Assembly: GCA_964609495.1 (NCBI GenBank)
Contig: CAZSTA010000050.1
Location: 1-19,945, forward strand
Source of the DNA: CAZSTA01 sp964609495 [NCBI: uncultured bacterium]
Lineage (GTDB): Bacteria; CAZSTA01
Length of the DNA: 19,945 nucleotides
Reading direction: 5' to 3'
The notes below the pieces were generated by a model. The model did no database searches. It was given only the letters and a program-made list of their open reading frames with translations, and had not been told where the DNA came from. Numbering within the stretch: the stretch's first letter is position 1; the number at the start of each line of letters is the position of its first letter. The translations under genes and the position numbers were made by a program. Positions 14,372 through 19,945 of this stretch are shown here, one piece after another.

Positions 14372-15235
14372 ATGAAGCTCGGTGTCATTACAGATGGTAT
14401 TAGCAGAGATTTTGAGCATGCCTTGAAAGTGATGACTGAAGTAGGTGTGGAGTATGCGGAATTACAGTTTCTTTGGGATAAAGAAGTTGGCGACCAAACC
14501 CCTGAAGAAATCCAAAAGATAAAAGACCTGGTTGCTCAATATAGGGTGAAGGTTCCGTGCATCTCACGGCATAATTTTGCCGGGCTTCCCGTGATGGCAA
14601 CCGAGCCTGAGGATGAAATCTACAAGAAACATCTGGAGGGCCTTAAACGGTGCATTAACATAGCTAAAGAATTGGGAACCAACATAGTAAGAATTATGAG
14701 CTGCCGAAAAGAAATGATCATCTTTGGCTATAATGGTGCAGAAGAATGGGTAGCCAGCACTGGCTCCTGGGATAAATTCTTGAAGCTCATGGAAGCTCCT
14801 GTAAAATTAGCAGAAGATGAAGGTATTACTCTGGTCGTTGAGACTGGAAATAATGCCATGATCACATCAGGAGTTCTGGCGAAAAAGCTTATCGATGATT
14901 TAGGAACGAAACATCTCAAAATTCTTTGGGACATACCTAATACCATGTATTGTACCGAAGTTCCTTATCCGGACGCCTACAAAGAGATTAAAGACTATAT
15001 TTGTCATATCCATCTAAAAGATTGTAAGGCTGATATAGCGCGAGCGACCGTTCGCTTCTGCCCTTTAGGGGAAGGAGATGTGGCTCCGTACCTTGAGGGC
15101 CTAGCCGAGGCTTTAAAGAAGGACAGATATCAGGGAGTAATATCTTTAGAAAGTGTGTATAGACCTGATAATGGAACGTTTGAAGATGGATTTAGGGAAT
15201 GTTTGCCTACACTTAAGAAACTATTTGGAGATTAG
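14372..15235 (+). CDS. Sugar-phosphate isomerase/epimerase family TIM-barrel protein
   Basis: A 287-residue xylose-isomerase-like TIM barrel (PF01261 type). Metal ligands and catalytic acids in the expected order: Glu157 (VVETGNN), Asp187 (ILWDIPN), His212/His214 (CHIHLKD), Glu260 (ISLES). The family interconverts keto- and aldo-sugars or epimerises them with a divalent metal; 2-oxo-acid sugar isomerases (OtnI/Hyi type) are also members, which would pair well with a threonate-type dehydrogenase. A longer frame starts at 14351, overlapping the dehydrogenase stop (ATGA), but the ribosome-binding site GGAGGT (14357-14362) lies inside that extension and 9 nt before the ATG at 14372, which is therefore chosen. 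No four-carbon acid sugar kinase (DUF1537) accompanies it, so the pathway would be incomplete here. Confidence 0.83.
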   Translation: MKLGVITDGISRDFEHALKVMTEVGVEYAELQFLWDKEVGDQTPEEIQKIKDLVAQYRVKVPCISRHNFAGLPVMATEPEDEIYKKHLEGLKRCINIAKELGTNIVRIMSCRKEMIIFGYNGAEEWVASTGSWDKFLKLMEAPVKLAEDEGITLVVETGNNAMITSGVLAKKLIDDLGTKHLKILWDIPNTMYCTEVPYPDAYKEIKDYICHIHLKDCKADIARATVRFCPLGEGDVAPYLEGLAEALKKDRYQGVISLESVYRPDNGTFEDGFRECLPTLKKLFGD

Positions 15236-15248
15236 TTCCCAAATTAGG

Positions 15249-15276
15249 CTGGACCCCAGCTCGTTCTGGAGTCCAG
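15249..15276 (+). terminator. Stem-loop at the end of the cassette transcript
   Basis: CTGGAC-c-CCAG (15249-15259) pairs with CTGG-a-GTCCAG (15266-15276): ten base pairs with one C.A mismatch and a 6-nt loop. It begins 14 nt after the isomerase stop. No T-run follows, so termination would be Rho-dependent, or the hairpin stabilises the 3' end. Confidence 0.45.
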
Positions 15277-15328
15277 TCAGGGAAATCATTGATCTCTACC
15301 AATTTGGTGGACAGTCAGCCCATATAGC

Positions 15329-15432
15329 GCGGTTAGTGAGCTACAGATCTGGCTTCTATAGCGATGGTGCTTACTTCGGTCGAGGAGAGAGGATAATACT
15401 ATTATCTAATGGATTAATTATCCCCTGGAAGA
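15329..15432 (+). pseudogene. Fragment of a second, diverged CDP-alcohol phosphatidyltransferase gene
   Basis: Aligns without gaps to 12114-12217 (offset 3215), with about 9 mismatches in 104 bp. Translated in the matching frame it reads LVSYRSGFYSDGAYFGRGER and onward, differing from the intact gene mostly by conservative or silent changes. It lacks the catalytic motif and both ends. It runs directly into the ridA promoter at TATTTACA, whereas the intact gene is followed by the flavodoxin gene. Confidence 0.85.
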
Positions 15433-15434
15433 TA

Positions 15435-15463
15435 TTTACAAGAGATAAAATTTATTGTATAAT
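15435..15463 (+). promoter_or_regulatory. Promoter of intact ridA
   Basis: TTTACA (15435-15440), 17 bp, TATAAT (15458-15463), with the ATG at 15470 located at the predicted transcription start. A leaderless message is predicted. Confidence 0.75.
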
Positions 15464-15657
15464 AAAAATATGATAAGAAAAAATATCTCATCAGGTTCTC
15501 CGATGGAAAAACCAGTCGGCTTCTCTAGGGCTGTAAGGGTGGGAAATTTCATTTCCGTTTCAGGAACGGCCGCAATAGCCCCCGATGGCTCAACCGCACA
15601 CCCCAATGATGTTTATGGGCAAACAAAGTATTGCTTAGAAATCATTAGAAAAGCGAT
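15435..15657 (+). repeat. Direct repeat, right copy (ridA promoter and 5' half)
   Basis: Partner of 12974-13196. It continues into a complete ridA gene, so this copy has the native 3' side. Confidence 0.9.
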
Positions 15658-15862
15658 TGAAGAGGCAGGTGGCAAGCTTGAGGGTGTTATTCGCACTAGA
15701 ATAATGCTAATAGACATTTCGAAATGGGAGGAGGCGGCGAAAGCTCATAGCGAGTTTTTTTCAGAAATTAGACCAGCTTGCACCTTTGTTGAAGTAAAAG
15801 GTTTTGTAAAAGCCGATTGGTTAGTTGAGATCGAAGCCGACTGTATTGTCGGAGAAAAATAA
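15470..15862 (+). CDS. ridA: RidA family reactive intermediate/imine deaminase
   Basis: A complete 130-residue RidA (YjgF/YER057c/UK114) protein: N-terminal GFSRAVRVGNFISVSGTAAIAPDG, central Arg in VIRTRIMLIDISKWEEAAKAHSEFF, and C-terminal RPACTFVEVKGFVKADWLVEIEADCIV. The Arg of the middle strand and the terminal Glu strand form the trimer-interface pocket that hydrolyses enamine/imine intermediates from PLP enzymes to keto acids and ammonia. The ending differs from canonical RidA (AxLPxGALVEIEA), so substrate range may differ. An upstream in-frame TTG (15455) falls in the promoter and is rejected. There is no Shine-Dalgarno, and the ATG coincides with the predicted transcription start, indicating leaderless translation. 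It is followed by a long inverted repeat. Confidence 0.92.
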   Translation: MIRKNISSGSPMEKPVGFSRAVRVGNFISVSGTAAIAPDGSTAHPNDVYGQTKYCLEIIRKAIEEAGGKLEGVIRTRIMLIDISKWEEAAKAHSEFFSEIRPACTFVEVKGFVKADWLVEIEADCIVGEK

Positions 15863-15864
15863 CG

Positions 15865-15963
15865 TCATATAACCCCGTATATCTGGTTTCATTTCGCATT
15901 CGCTCACTCCATCAAAATTTATACTCCCCTTCGTTTCGTTAAACCTCAGATATACGGATATGA
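15865..15963. repeat. 99-bp inverted-repeat element (MITE- or REP-like) after ridA
   Basis: Outer arms TCATAT (15865-15870) and ATATGA (15958-15963), then perfect 11-bp arms CCGTATATCTG (15875-15885) and CAGATATACGG (15947-15957), then GTTT with AAAC, with small asymmetric bulges. About 50 nt of centre contains two similar TTCG-rich runs. It starts 3 bp after the ridA stop. It codes for nothing and could be a miniature mobile element, a repetitive palindrome or a complex transcript end. Confidence 0.6.
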
Positions 15964-15995
15964 TTGGGTAGTCAGTAGATTCCAAAGTGCATAAT

Positions 15996-16007
15996 TTTAA
16001 GCTTAAA
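15996..16007. repeat. 12-bp perfect palindrome upstream of the cupin gene
   Basis: TTTAAGCTTAAA, immediately after a CATAAT (15990-15995) that could be a -10 box with no clear -35. It could be an operator or part of the leader. Confidence 0.35.
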
Positions 16008-16011
16008 GTGA

Positions 16012-16066
16012 AAGGAGGAGGTAAGTTCTCTACTACTCAAGGACATAGAGAACCATCGGTATTATG
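16012..16066 (+). promoter_or_regulatory. Shine-Dalgarno, 8-bp hairpin, ATG leader of the cupin gene
   Basis: A very strong ribosome-binding run (AAGGAGGAGGT, 16012-16022) lies 41 nt before the only usable ATG (16064); an in-frame TAG (16046-16048) rules out an earlier start. Exactly between them GTTCTCTA (16025-16032) pairs perfectly with TAGAGAAC (16046-16053) over a 13-nt loop. Folding this hairpin leaves about 12 nt between ribosome-binding site and ATG. Confidence 0.6.
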
Positions 16067-17278
16067 AACACCTCAGAGAAAAGAGAATTACTTACTAAGG
16101 AGTTGGAAAACAAGGGGGGGGTTCTAAGATTAGCTCCGACTTGGGTGCCCAGAGCTTTTATGGTTCCTGGAGGGAGAATAAAGCTTGCCCCTGAAGACTT
16201 ATACATCTTAGGGGCAGATCGAGGAGGAATAGATGAGAGATGGTTCGCCTCAACTACTCAAGCTGATAACGGACCCGGAACACCAGAGGATGAAGGATTG
16301 AGTTATATAGCAATAGAGGTAGATACGCAGGTTCATAAAGTTCTATTGAGAGAAGCAATAGAGCTAATAGGAAACCAGATCTTGGGCGAAGAGATGATGA
16401 AAGAGTATGGAGATTGGATGATCTTAACTAAATTTTTTGATAATCTGGGCCCTATATCTCATCACCTTCACCAGATGGAGGAACATGCCAAAAAGGTTGG
16501 TAAGAGAGCTAAACCCGAATCTTACTATTTCCCTATCCAGCTCAATTTTAAGACTAATAACTTCCCTTACACCTTTTTTGGTTTAATACCAGGCACCACC
16601 AAAGAGGATATTAAGAAATGCCTAGAGGATTGGAATAAAGGAGATAATGGGATATTATATCACTCAAGGGCTTACAAATTGAAGCCAGGGACAGGATGGC
16701 TTGTTCCTGCTGGAGTTCTGCATGCCCCGGGCTCGTTAGTTACTTATGAAGTGCAGAGGGCTTCTGACGTATTTGCTATGTTCCAGTCTATGGTAGAAGA
16801 TAGGCCTACCCCAAGAGAGCTACTAGTAAAAGATGTGCCAGAAGACTTACATTACGACCTAGATTACATAATAAGTATGATAGACTGGAAAGAAAATACT
16901 GACCCTGAATTTGCAAAACACCATTTTATTTCCCCTAAGCCCATAAAGGATGAAGAGGAAATGAAAGGTGAAGGCTATATGGAGAAGTGGGTGATATACG
17001 GAAGCGAAAACTTCAGTGCCAAGGAGCTCGCTGTATTCCCAAAGAAAAGCGTGGTAATAAAGGATGCCTCAGCTTATGGTTTAATCCTCCTTCAAGGAAG
17101 AGGAACTATAGGAGAATTTCAGGCAGAAACTCCCGCTTTGATAAGATATGGGGATTTAACTAATGATGAATTCTTCGTAACTTTTGAAAGGGCAAAGGAA
17201 GGCGTTAAAATCACAAATACTAGCGAGACAGAAGAGCTAGTAATGTTGAAACACTTCGCTTCTGAGGCAACTTTATAA
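16064..17278 (+). CDS. Mannose-6-phosphate isomerase-like cupin protein
   Basis: A 404-residue soluble protein related to type I phosphomannose isomerases. Metal-site pattern SHHLHQMEEH (132-141) followed by the Glu of KPESYYF (about 152) replaces the usual VHPxxxxA...KxExWY stretch. The second cupin signature, VPAGVLHAPG (214-223) with EVQRASD (229-235), is the classic PMI segment. A C-terminal barrel part (about 310-400) resembles the last PMI domain. It probably binds a divalent metal and acts on a sugar or sugar phosphate; the extra His and Glu residues suggest a divergent substrate. It stands alone on the plus strand, with a structured leader and a strong shared terminator. Its natural partners may be the convergent sugar/nucleoside genes, but they are not cotranscribed. 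Confidence 0.75.
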   Translation: MNTSEKRELLTKELENKGGVLRLAPTWVPRAFMVPGGRIKLAPEDLYILGADRGGIDERWFASTTQADNGPGTPEDEGLSYIAIEVDTQVHKVLLREAIELIGNQILGEEMMKEYGDWMILTKFFDNLGPISHHLHQMEEHAKKVGKRAKPESYYFPIQLNFKTNNFPYTFFGLIPGTTKEDIKKCLEDWNKGDNGILYHSRAYKLKPGTGWLVPAGVLHAPGSLVTYEVQRASDVFAMFQSMVEDRPTPRELLVKDVPEDLHYDLDYIISMIDWKENTDPEFAKHHFISPKPIKDEEEMKGEGYMEKWVIYGSENFSAKELAVFPKKSVVIKDASAYGLILLQGRGTIGEFQAETPALIRYGDLTNDEFFVTFERAKEGVKITNTSETEELVMLKHFASEATL

Positions 17279-17293
17279 GAAGTGATTTATCAT

Positions 17294-17326
17294 AACTCGC
17301 CATCAAATTTATATTGATGGCGAGTT
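17294..17326. terminator. Bidirectional terminator between convergent genes
   Basis: A perfect 13-bp stem, AACTCGCCATCAA (17294-17306) with TTGATGGCGAGTT (17314-17326), and a 7-nt loop. It sits between the cupin stop (17278) and the uridine phosphorylase stop (17340). T-tracts are weak on both sides, but position and stem strength favour termination in both directions. Confidence 0.75.
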
Positions 17327-17339
17327 GAACTTTCCACTT

Positions 17340-18185
17340 CTATTCCCCAAGGAGAAGAGAAGGATAGAGATATCTCTTTCCTGATCTCTCCTTTATCTTA
17401 TCCCATTCAGCGAGTATCTTAATCGCCTCACAGCCAGCTTGAGAGAGGATCTCCTGAGCTCCCTCGGTCCGCCATTCATCGGTGATCCTGTTAGCGATAG
17501 CTACACAGATCATCCCCGCTCGACATCCGAAGAGAGTGGAGAGAACGAAAGCCACCGATCCCTCCATCTCGAAGTTGATAATTCCAGCCTTAGCTAGATC
17601 GGGGATAAGATTATCGAGGCGGGACTGCCAATAACCGCCGAAGCCTGGTCGAGCTTGACCGCAGTAGAAGGAACTGGCACTGGCAGATATACCAGTATGA
17701 TATGAAAATCCCGATCTTTCGCAAGCCTCGATGAGCGCCAGCGATACCTCATAATTTGCGAAGGCGGGATACCCCTTCGGGACATAGTCATCTGTTGTCC
17801 CCTCCAGCCTAGCTGACGCCACATTTATGATGAGATCTCCGCATCTTATATCCTCCCTGATCGCTCCAGTAGTCCCTACCCGAATGAAAGTATCGCAACC
17901 TATCGTCGCTAATTCTGAGATAGCGATCTCAGTCGAGGCTGGGCCGATGCCAGTTGAACAAGCAGATATATCAACTCCTTTATATGTTCCCCTTGCCGAT
18001 CTAAATTCTCGATGATAGCTCACCTCTTCATAACTATCCCAGAAACTGCCGATCAAGGGAACTCGATCGGGATCACCGGGCAGGAGAACATAACGAGCCA
18101 GATCGCCCGACGAACAATCGATATGATATTGTTTCCCCTCCCCAGAGGTCGGAGAGGTTGCAGATTCCTTAGACATAGCCCTCAT
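17340..18185 (-). CDS. udp: Uridine phosphorylase
   Basis: About 281 residues, nucleoside phosphorylase NP-I family. Signatures: LLPGDPDRV (phosphate site), STGIGPASTEIAISEL, RVGTTGAI, the uridine-phosphorylase-type GQARPGFGGYW, NFEMEGS (ribose-binding Glu/Met/Glu) and AGMICVAIANR. It converts uridine and phosphate to uracil and ribose 1-phosphate. A GTG at 18188 could be the first codon, but the ATG directly after it (18185) has GGGAG at better spacing; a third in-frame ATG at 18176 is also possible. The gene starts about 15 bp after the Gfo/Idh gene, so both are on one transcript. Together with the DNPH1-like gene elsewhere in the window it suggests active nucleoside salvage. Confidence 0.92.
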   Translation of the reverse strand: MRAMSKESATSPTSGEGKQYHIDCSSGDLARYVLLPGDPDRVPLIGSFWDSYEEVSYHREFRSARGTYKGVDISACSTGIGPASTEIAISELATIGCDTFIRVGTTGAIREDIRCGDLIINVASARLEGTTDDYVPKGYPAFANYEVSLALIEACERSGFSYHTGISASASSFYCGQARPGFGGYWQSRLDNLIPDLAKAGIINFEMEGSVAFVLSTLFGCRAGMICVAIANRITDEWRTEGAQEILSQAGCEAIKILAEWDKIKERSGKRYLYPSLLLGE

Positions 18186-18200
18186 CACTCTCCCAGGCTT

Positions 18201-19247
18201 CTACTCGATCTCAACAACTTTTCCCGATAAAGCGGAATCGTAAGCCGCCTTCGCAACTTTGACCGCCGCTAATCCATCCTCTCCAGTCGTCAAGGGCTTC
18301 TTATTTTCCTTTAAACACTTAACGAAATGAGCGACCTCGACTAACCAACCTCCTCCCTCCACTCCCTTGGGATAATACCACTTCCCCATCATACCTCTCT
18401 TGAGGGAAGCCTCCACTTCCTCGGGCCAATCCTTAGTCGTCAGAACTTTGATCGGAGTGGCATAGTCGATGATCATACTCCCTTCGCTCCCGTATAGCTC
18501 GATACCTGTAAATCCGGGCTTGCTCGTCCATCCCACCTCGAAGTATCCCAAGCACTTTCCGGGGAAGGTCAATAGCGCGATAGCATTATCCTCAGCATCG
18601 ATATCCTTTTTCAGAGTTGCGATCTTGGCTGATATCGAGGTGATCTCTCCCCCAAACCACCTACAGATATCTATGGCATGGATACCCATATCTAGCAACG
18701 CTCCTCCGCCAGCTTCGCGTGGGTTGAAAAACCAATCGCTCGTCGCATACCAGGAGGTGTAGGGACCTTCGTGAGCAAATCGCACCCGAATCATAAACAG
18801 ATCTCCGATCAGCCCCTGATCTACCAGCTTCTTCGCTAATTGGTTGAAGTTTTGGAAGCGATGAGAAAAGCCCATCATCAGAGTCACGCCCGCCTTCTCA
18901 GTCGCTTCGATCATCTTCACAGCTTCTTCAACGGTCATCGCCATCGGCTTTTCGCAGAGGATATGCTTCCCCGCCTCTGCCGCTGCGATCGTCATTTCCG
19001 CATGCAAATAATTGGGGGTGCAGATGCTCACCGCCTGGATATCATCCCGCTCTAATAATTCGAGATAATCGGTATATAATCCACTCTCCTTGACTCCAAA
19101 AGTTTCCGCCATCTCCTGAAGTCGCTTCTTGTTGATATCAGCCAAAGCCGCGATCTCCACATCATCGAACTGAGCATACCCAGGTAGATGGGCGTATTTC
19201 GCTATCGCTCCACATCCAATAACTCCTACCTTCAACTTTTCGGACAT
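18201..19247 (-). CDS. Gfo/Idh/MocA family NAD(P)-dependent sugar dehydrogenase
   Basis: About 348 residues: a Rossmann domain (KVGVIGCGAIAKYAHLPGY; ALADINKKR with Asp for NAD; SICTPNYLH; catalytic-region Lys in LCEKPMAM) and an alpha/beta substrate domain with GGGALLDMGIHAIDICRWFGG carrying the Asp and His proton-relay pair. Members oxidise or reduce ring hydroxyls of sugars, inositols or aminosugars; the substrate is not predictable here. A TTG (19259) and a GTG would extend it by four codons, but the ATG at 19247, with GGTGATC immediately upstream, is preferred. It is first of a two-gene unit with uridine phosphorylase. An 83-bp gap with a small palindrome separates it from the 4Fe-4S protein gene. 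Confidence 0.9.
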   Translation of the reverse strand: MSEKLKVGVIGCGAIAKYAHLPGYAQFDDVEIAALADINKKRLQEMAETFGVKESGLYTDYLELLERDDIQAVSICTPNYLHAEMTIAAAEAGKHILCEKPMAMTVEEAVKMIEATEKAGVTLMMGFSHRFQNFNQLAKKLVDQGLIGDLFMIRVRFAHEGPYTSWYATSDWFFNPREAGGGALLDMGIHAIDICRWFGGEITSISAKIATLKKDIDAEDNAIALLTFPGKCLGYFEVGWTSKPGFTGIELYGSEGSMIIDYATPIKVLTTKDWPEEVEASLKRGMMGKWYYPKGVEGGGWLVEVAHFVKCLKENKKPLTTGEDGLAAVKVAKAAYDSALSGKVVEIE

Positions 19248-19306
19248 ATTGATCACCAAGCCTTTCTAATTTTATAATTTCTGCTAATAAGTCCAAGATA
19301 TAATTT

Positions 19307-19337
19307 CCCCCTCACCCTATCCCCCTCCCATGAGGGG
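19307..19337. repeat. REP-like palindrome (CCCTCACCC type)
   Basis: CCCCTCA (19308-19314) pairs with TGAGGGG (19331-19337) around a C-rich loop. The CCCTCACCCTAT-CCCCCTCCC wording resembles interspersed palindromic repeats common in several bacterial lineages. It sits in the gap between two minus-strand genes and might also form a transcript-end hairpin for the QueG-like gene. Confidence 0.5.
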
Positions 19338-19342
19338 ACATA

Positions 19343-19945
19343 CTACTTAATCATACTCGTACCTACAGGACATACCGCTACACATAGCCCACAGACCCTC
19401 TTTCTATACCTATCACGAACTTTATTCAAATACTCATCGCACTTCTTGGCATCTATAGCCCTATCAGCCTCACCGCGCAAATATTTATCGAAGCCCTCGG
19501 GATAGATGGCTCTCGGCGGACAAGCCTCTACGCAAAGTTGACAATCTCCACACTTGTTCTCCAGCGGCTCATCAGGAACTAGGGGAGCATTCGTCAGGAC
19601 GGTTACCAGACGAACTCGAGGTCCGAACTCCTCCGTTATTATCAAGCCGTTCTTCCCCCACCAGCCGATCCCAGCTAATCCCGCGGCTAAACGATGAGGA
19701 AAGATGCTCTCCAACCTATCCTTCCCTATTCTCTGAGAAGAGGGGATAGGAAAAGAGCGAAAGCCACACTGATATAGACAGTGGGAGAGCTTGAGAGCTA
19801 TATCATCTAGGAGATCGTTCAGGGTTTGATAGTAGAAGAGATAGGTTAGAGTGGTATAGATATATGATGGTCCTTTAAGGAGAAGCTTAACTACCTCATC
19901 GGGGAAGTGAACTGCCACCGAGATAGCGGTATTTAATCCGCTGAA
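19343..19945 (-). CDS. Epoxyqueuosine reductase (QueG)-like 4Fe-4S protein, N-terminus outside window
   Basis: The frame is open to the window edge (it reads SGLNTAIS before the GTG at 19918), so this is the C-terminal 200 or so residues. It shows the conserved RLAAGLAGIGWWGKNGLIITEEFGP segment type of QueG and corrinoid-binding relatives, then two ferredoxin-like cluster motifs: CGDCQLCVEACP, and a later set starting at CDEYL and ending CGLCVAVCP. QueG proper reduces epoxyqueuosine in tRNA using cobalamin and two 4Fe-4S clusters. Without the N-terminal half, and with no HEAT-repeat tail after the second cluster, it could equally be a QueG-like paralogue of unknown substrate. It lies upstream of the Gfo/Idh gene in the same direction. 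Confidence 0.8.
   Translation of the reverse strand, partial: FSGLNTAISVAVHFPDEVVKLLLKGPSYIYTTLTYLFYYQTLNDLLDDIALKLSHCLYQCGFRSFPIPSSQRIGKDRLESIFPHRLAAGLAGIGWWGKNGLIITEEFGPRVRLVTVLTNAPLVPDEPLENKCGDCQLCVEACPPRAIYPEGFDKYLRGEADRAIDAKKCDEYLNKVRDRYRKRVCGLCVAVCPVGTSMIK

Larger units (their letters stand above)
15236..15469. other. Spacer between the cassette and intact ridA
   Basis: Contains a stem-loop just after the isomerase stop (15249-15276), about 50 bp of unrecognised sequence (15277-15328, including the short palindrome ACCAATTTGGT), the phosphatidyltransferase gene fragment (15329-15432) and the ridA promoter (15435-15463). No intact gene. Confidence 0.6.

Noticed and set aside
15153-15473. 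A 106-codon open frame crossing the isomerase end and the phosphatidyltransferase fragment
   Set aside because: Its first part is out of frame with the real isomerase gene and its last part is only the gene fragment; no start signal or full domain.
12974-15657. Transposon or integron bounded by the ridA repeats
   Set aside because: The repeats are 223-bp coding sequence, not terminal inverted repeats; no transposase, integrase or target-site duplication was seen.
19259-19342. Sigma70 promoter for the Gfo/Idh gene (TTGGAC with TATAAA on the minus strand)
   Set aside because: The spacing is only 14 bp, so it is not convincing; the gene may be read from the upstream QueG-like transcript.
1-19945. 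CRISPR arrays, tRNA or rRNA genes
   Set aside because: No regularly spaced repeats and no tRNA- or rRNA-like sequence noticed on reading; this was by eye and not by a covariance search.

Overview
This is a bacterial chromosome segment. The evidence is several near-perfect sigma70 promoters (TTGACA or TTTACA, 17 bp, TATAAT), Shine-Dalgarno-led genes, two-component signalling and a GGDEF protein. The DNA leans AT-rich and uses many ATA and AGA/AGG codons. The gene set (ACR3 arsenite efflux, short CHR-domain transporters, FGGY kinase, Gfo/Idh dehydrogenase, uridine phosphorylase, 4Fe-4S QueG-like protein) suggests a sugar- and nucleoside-using, probably uncultivated lineage. I cannot place it more precisely from sequence alone.

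Layout. 1-539: the 3' end of a hybrid histidine kinase with a C-terminal receiver domain. 802-2799: an arsenic module of ArsR repressor, ACR3 efflux pump and a mini-DUF364 protein. 2856-6870, minus strand: a signalling pair of REC-GAF-GAF-GGDEF followed by an FHA-FHA-GAF histidine kinase. Two consensus promoters diverge from 6871-7098. 7099-12898, plus strand: a DNPH1-like deoxynucleotide N-hydrolase, then a tight run of short CHR transporter, xylulokinase-like kinase, two more short CHR transporters, an amidohydrolase, a CDP-alcohol phosphatidyltransferase and a membrane-anchored flavodoxin. 12974-15862: a rearranged island. 16064-17278: a mannose-6-phosphate-isomerase-like cupin, ending in a terminator shared with a convergent minus-strand unit. 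17340-19945, minus strand: uridine phosphorylase, Gfo/Idh dehydrogenase and a QueG-like 4Fe-4S protein cut by the window edge.

The most unusual part is the island. A 223-bp segment holding the ridA promoter and 5' half occurs twice, at 12974-13196 and 15435-15657. The left copy is broken and joined to an unrelated tail. The right copy is intact and is preceded by a 104-bp diverged fragment of the upstream phosphatidyltransferase gene. Between the copies sits a two-gene cassette (beta-hydroxyacid dehydrogenase and TIM-barrel isomerase) whose leader carries an 18-bp operator-like palindrome. No transposase or integrase is present. The arrangement fits single-crossover integration of a circular DNA through ridA.

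Functionally, much of the window looks like import and breakdown of sugars, sugar acids and nucleosides (FGGY kinase, dehydrogenases, isomerase-like proteins, uridine phosphorylase, deoxynucleotide hydrolase), with RidA for reactive imine clean-up, plus metalloid defence and environmental sensing. Two translation-start arrangements stand out: ridA appears leaderless, and the cupin gene has a hairpin exactly between a strong Shine-Dalgarno and its ATG.
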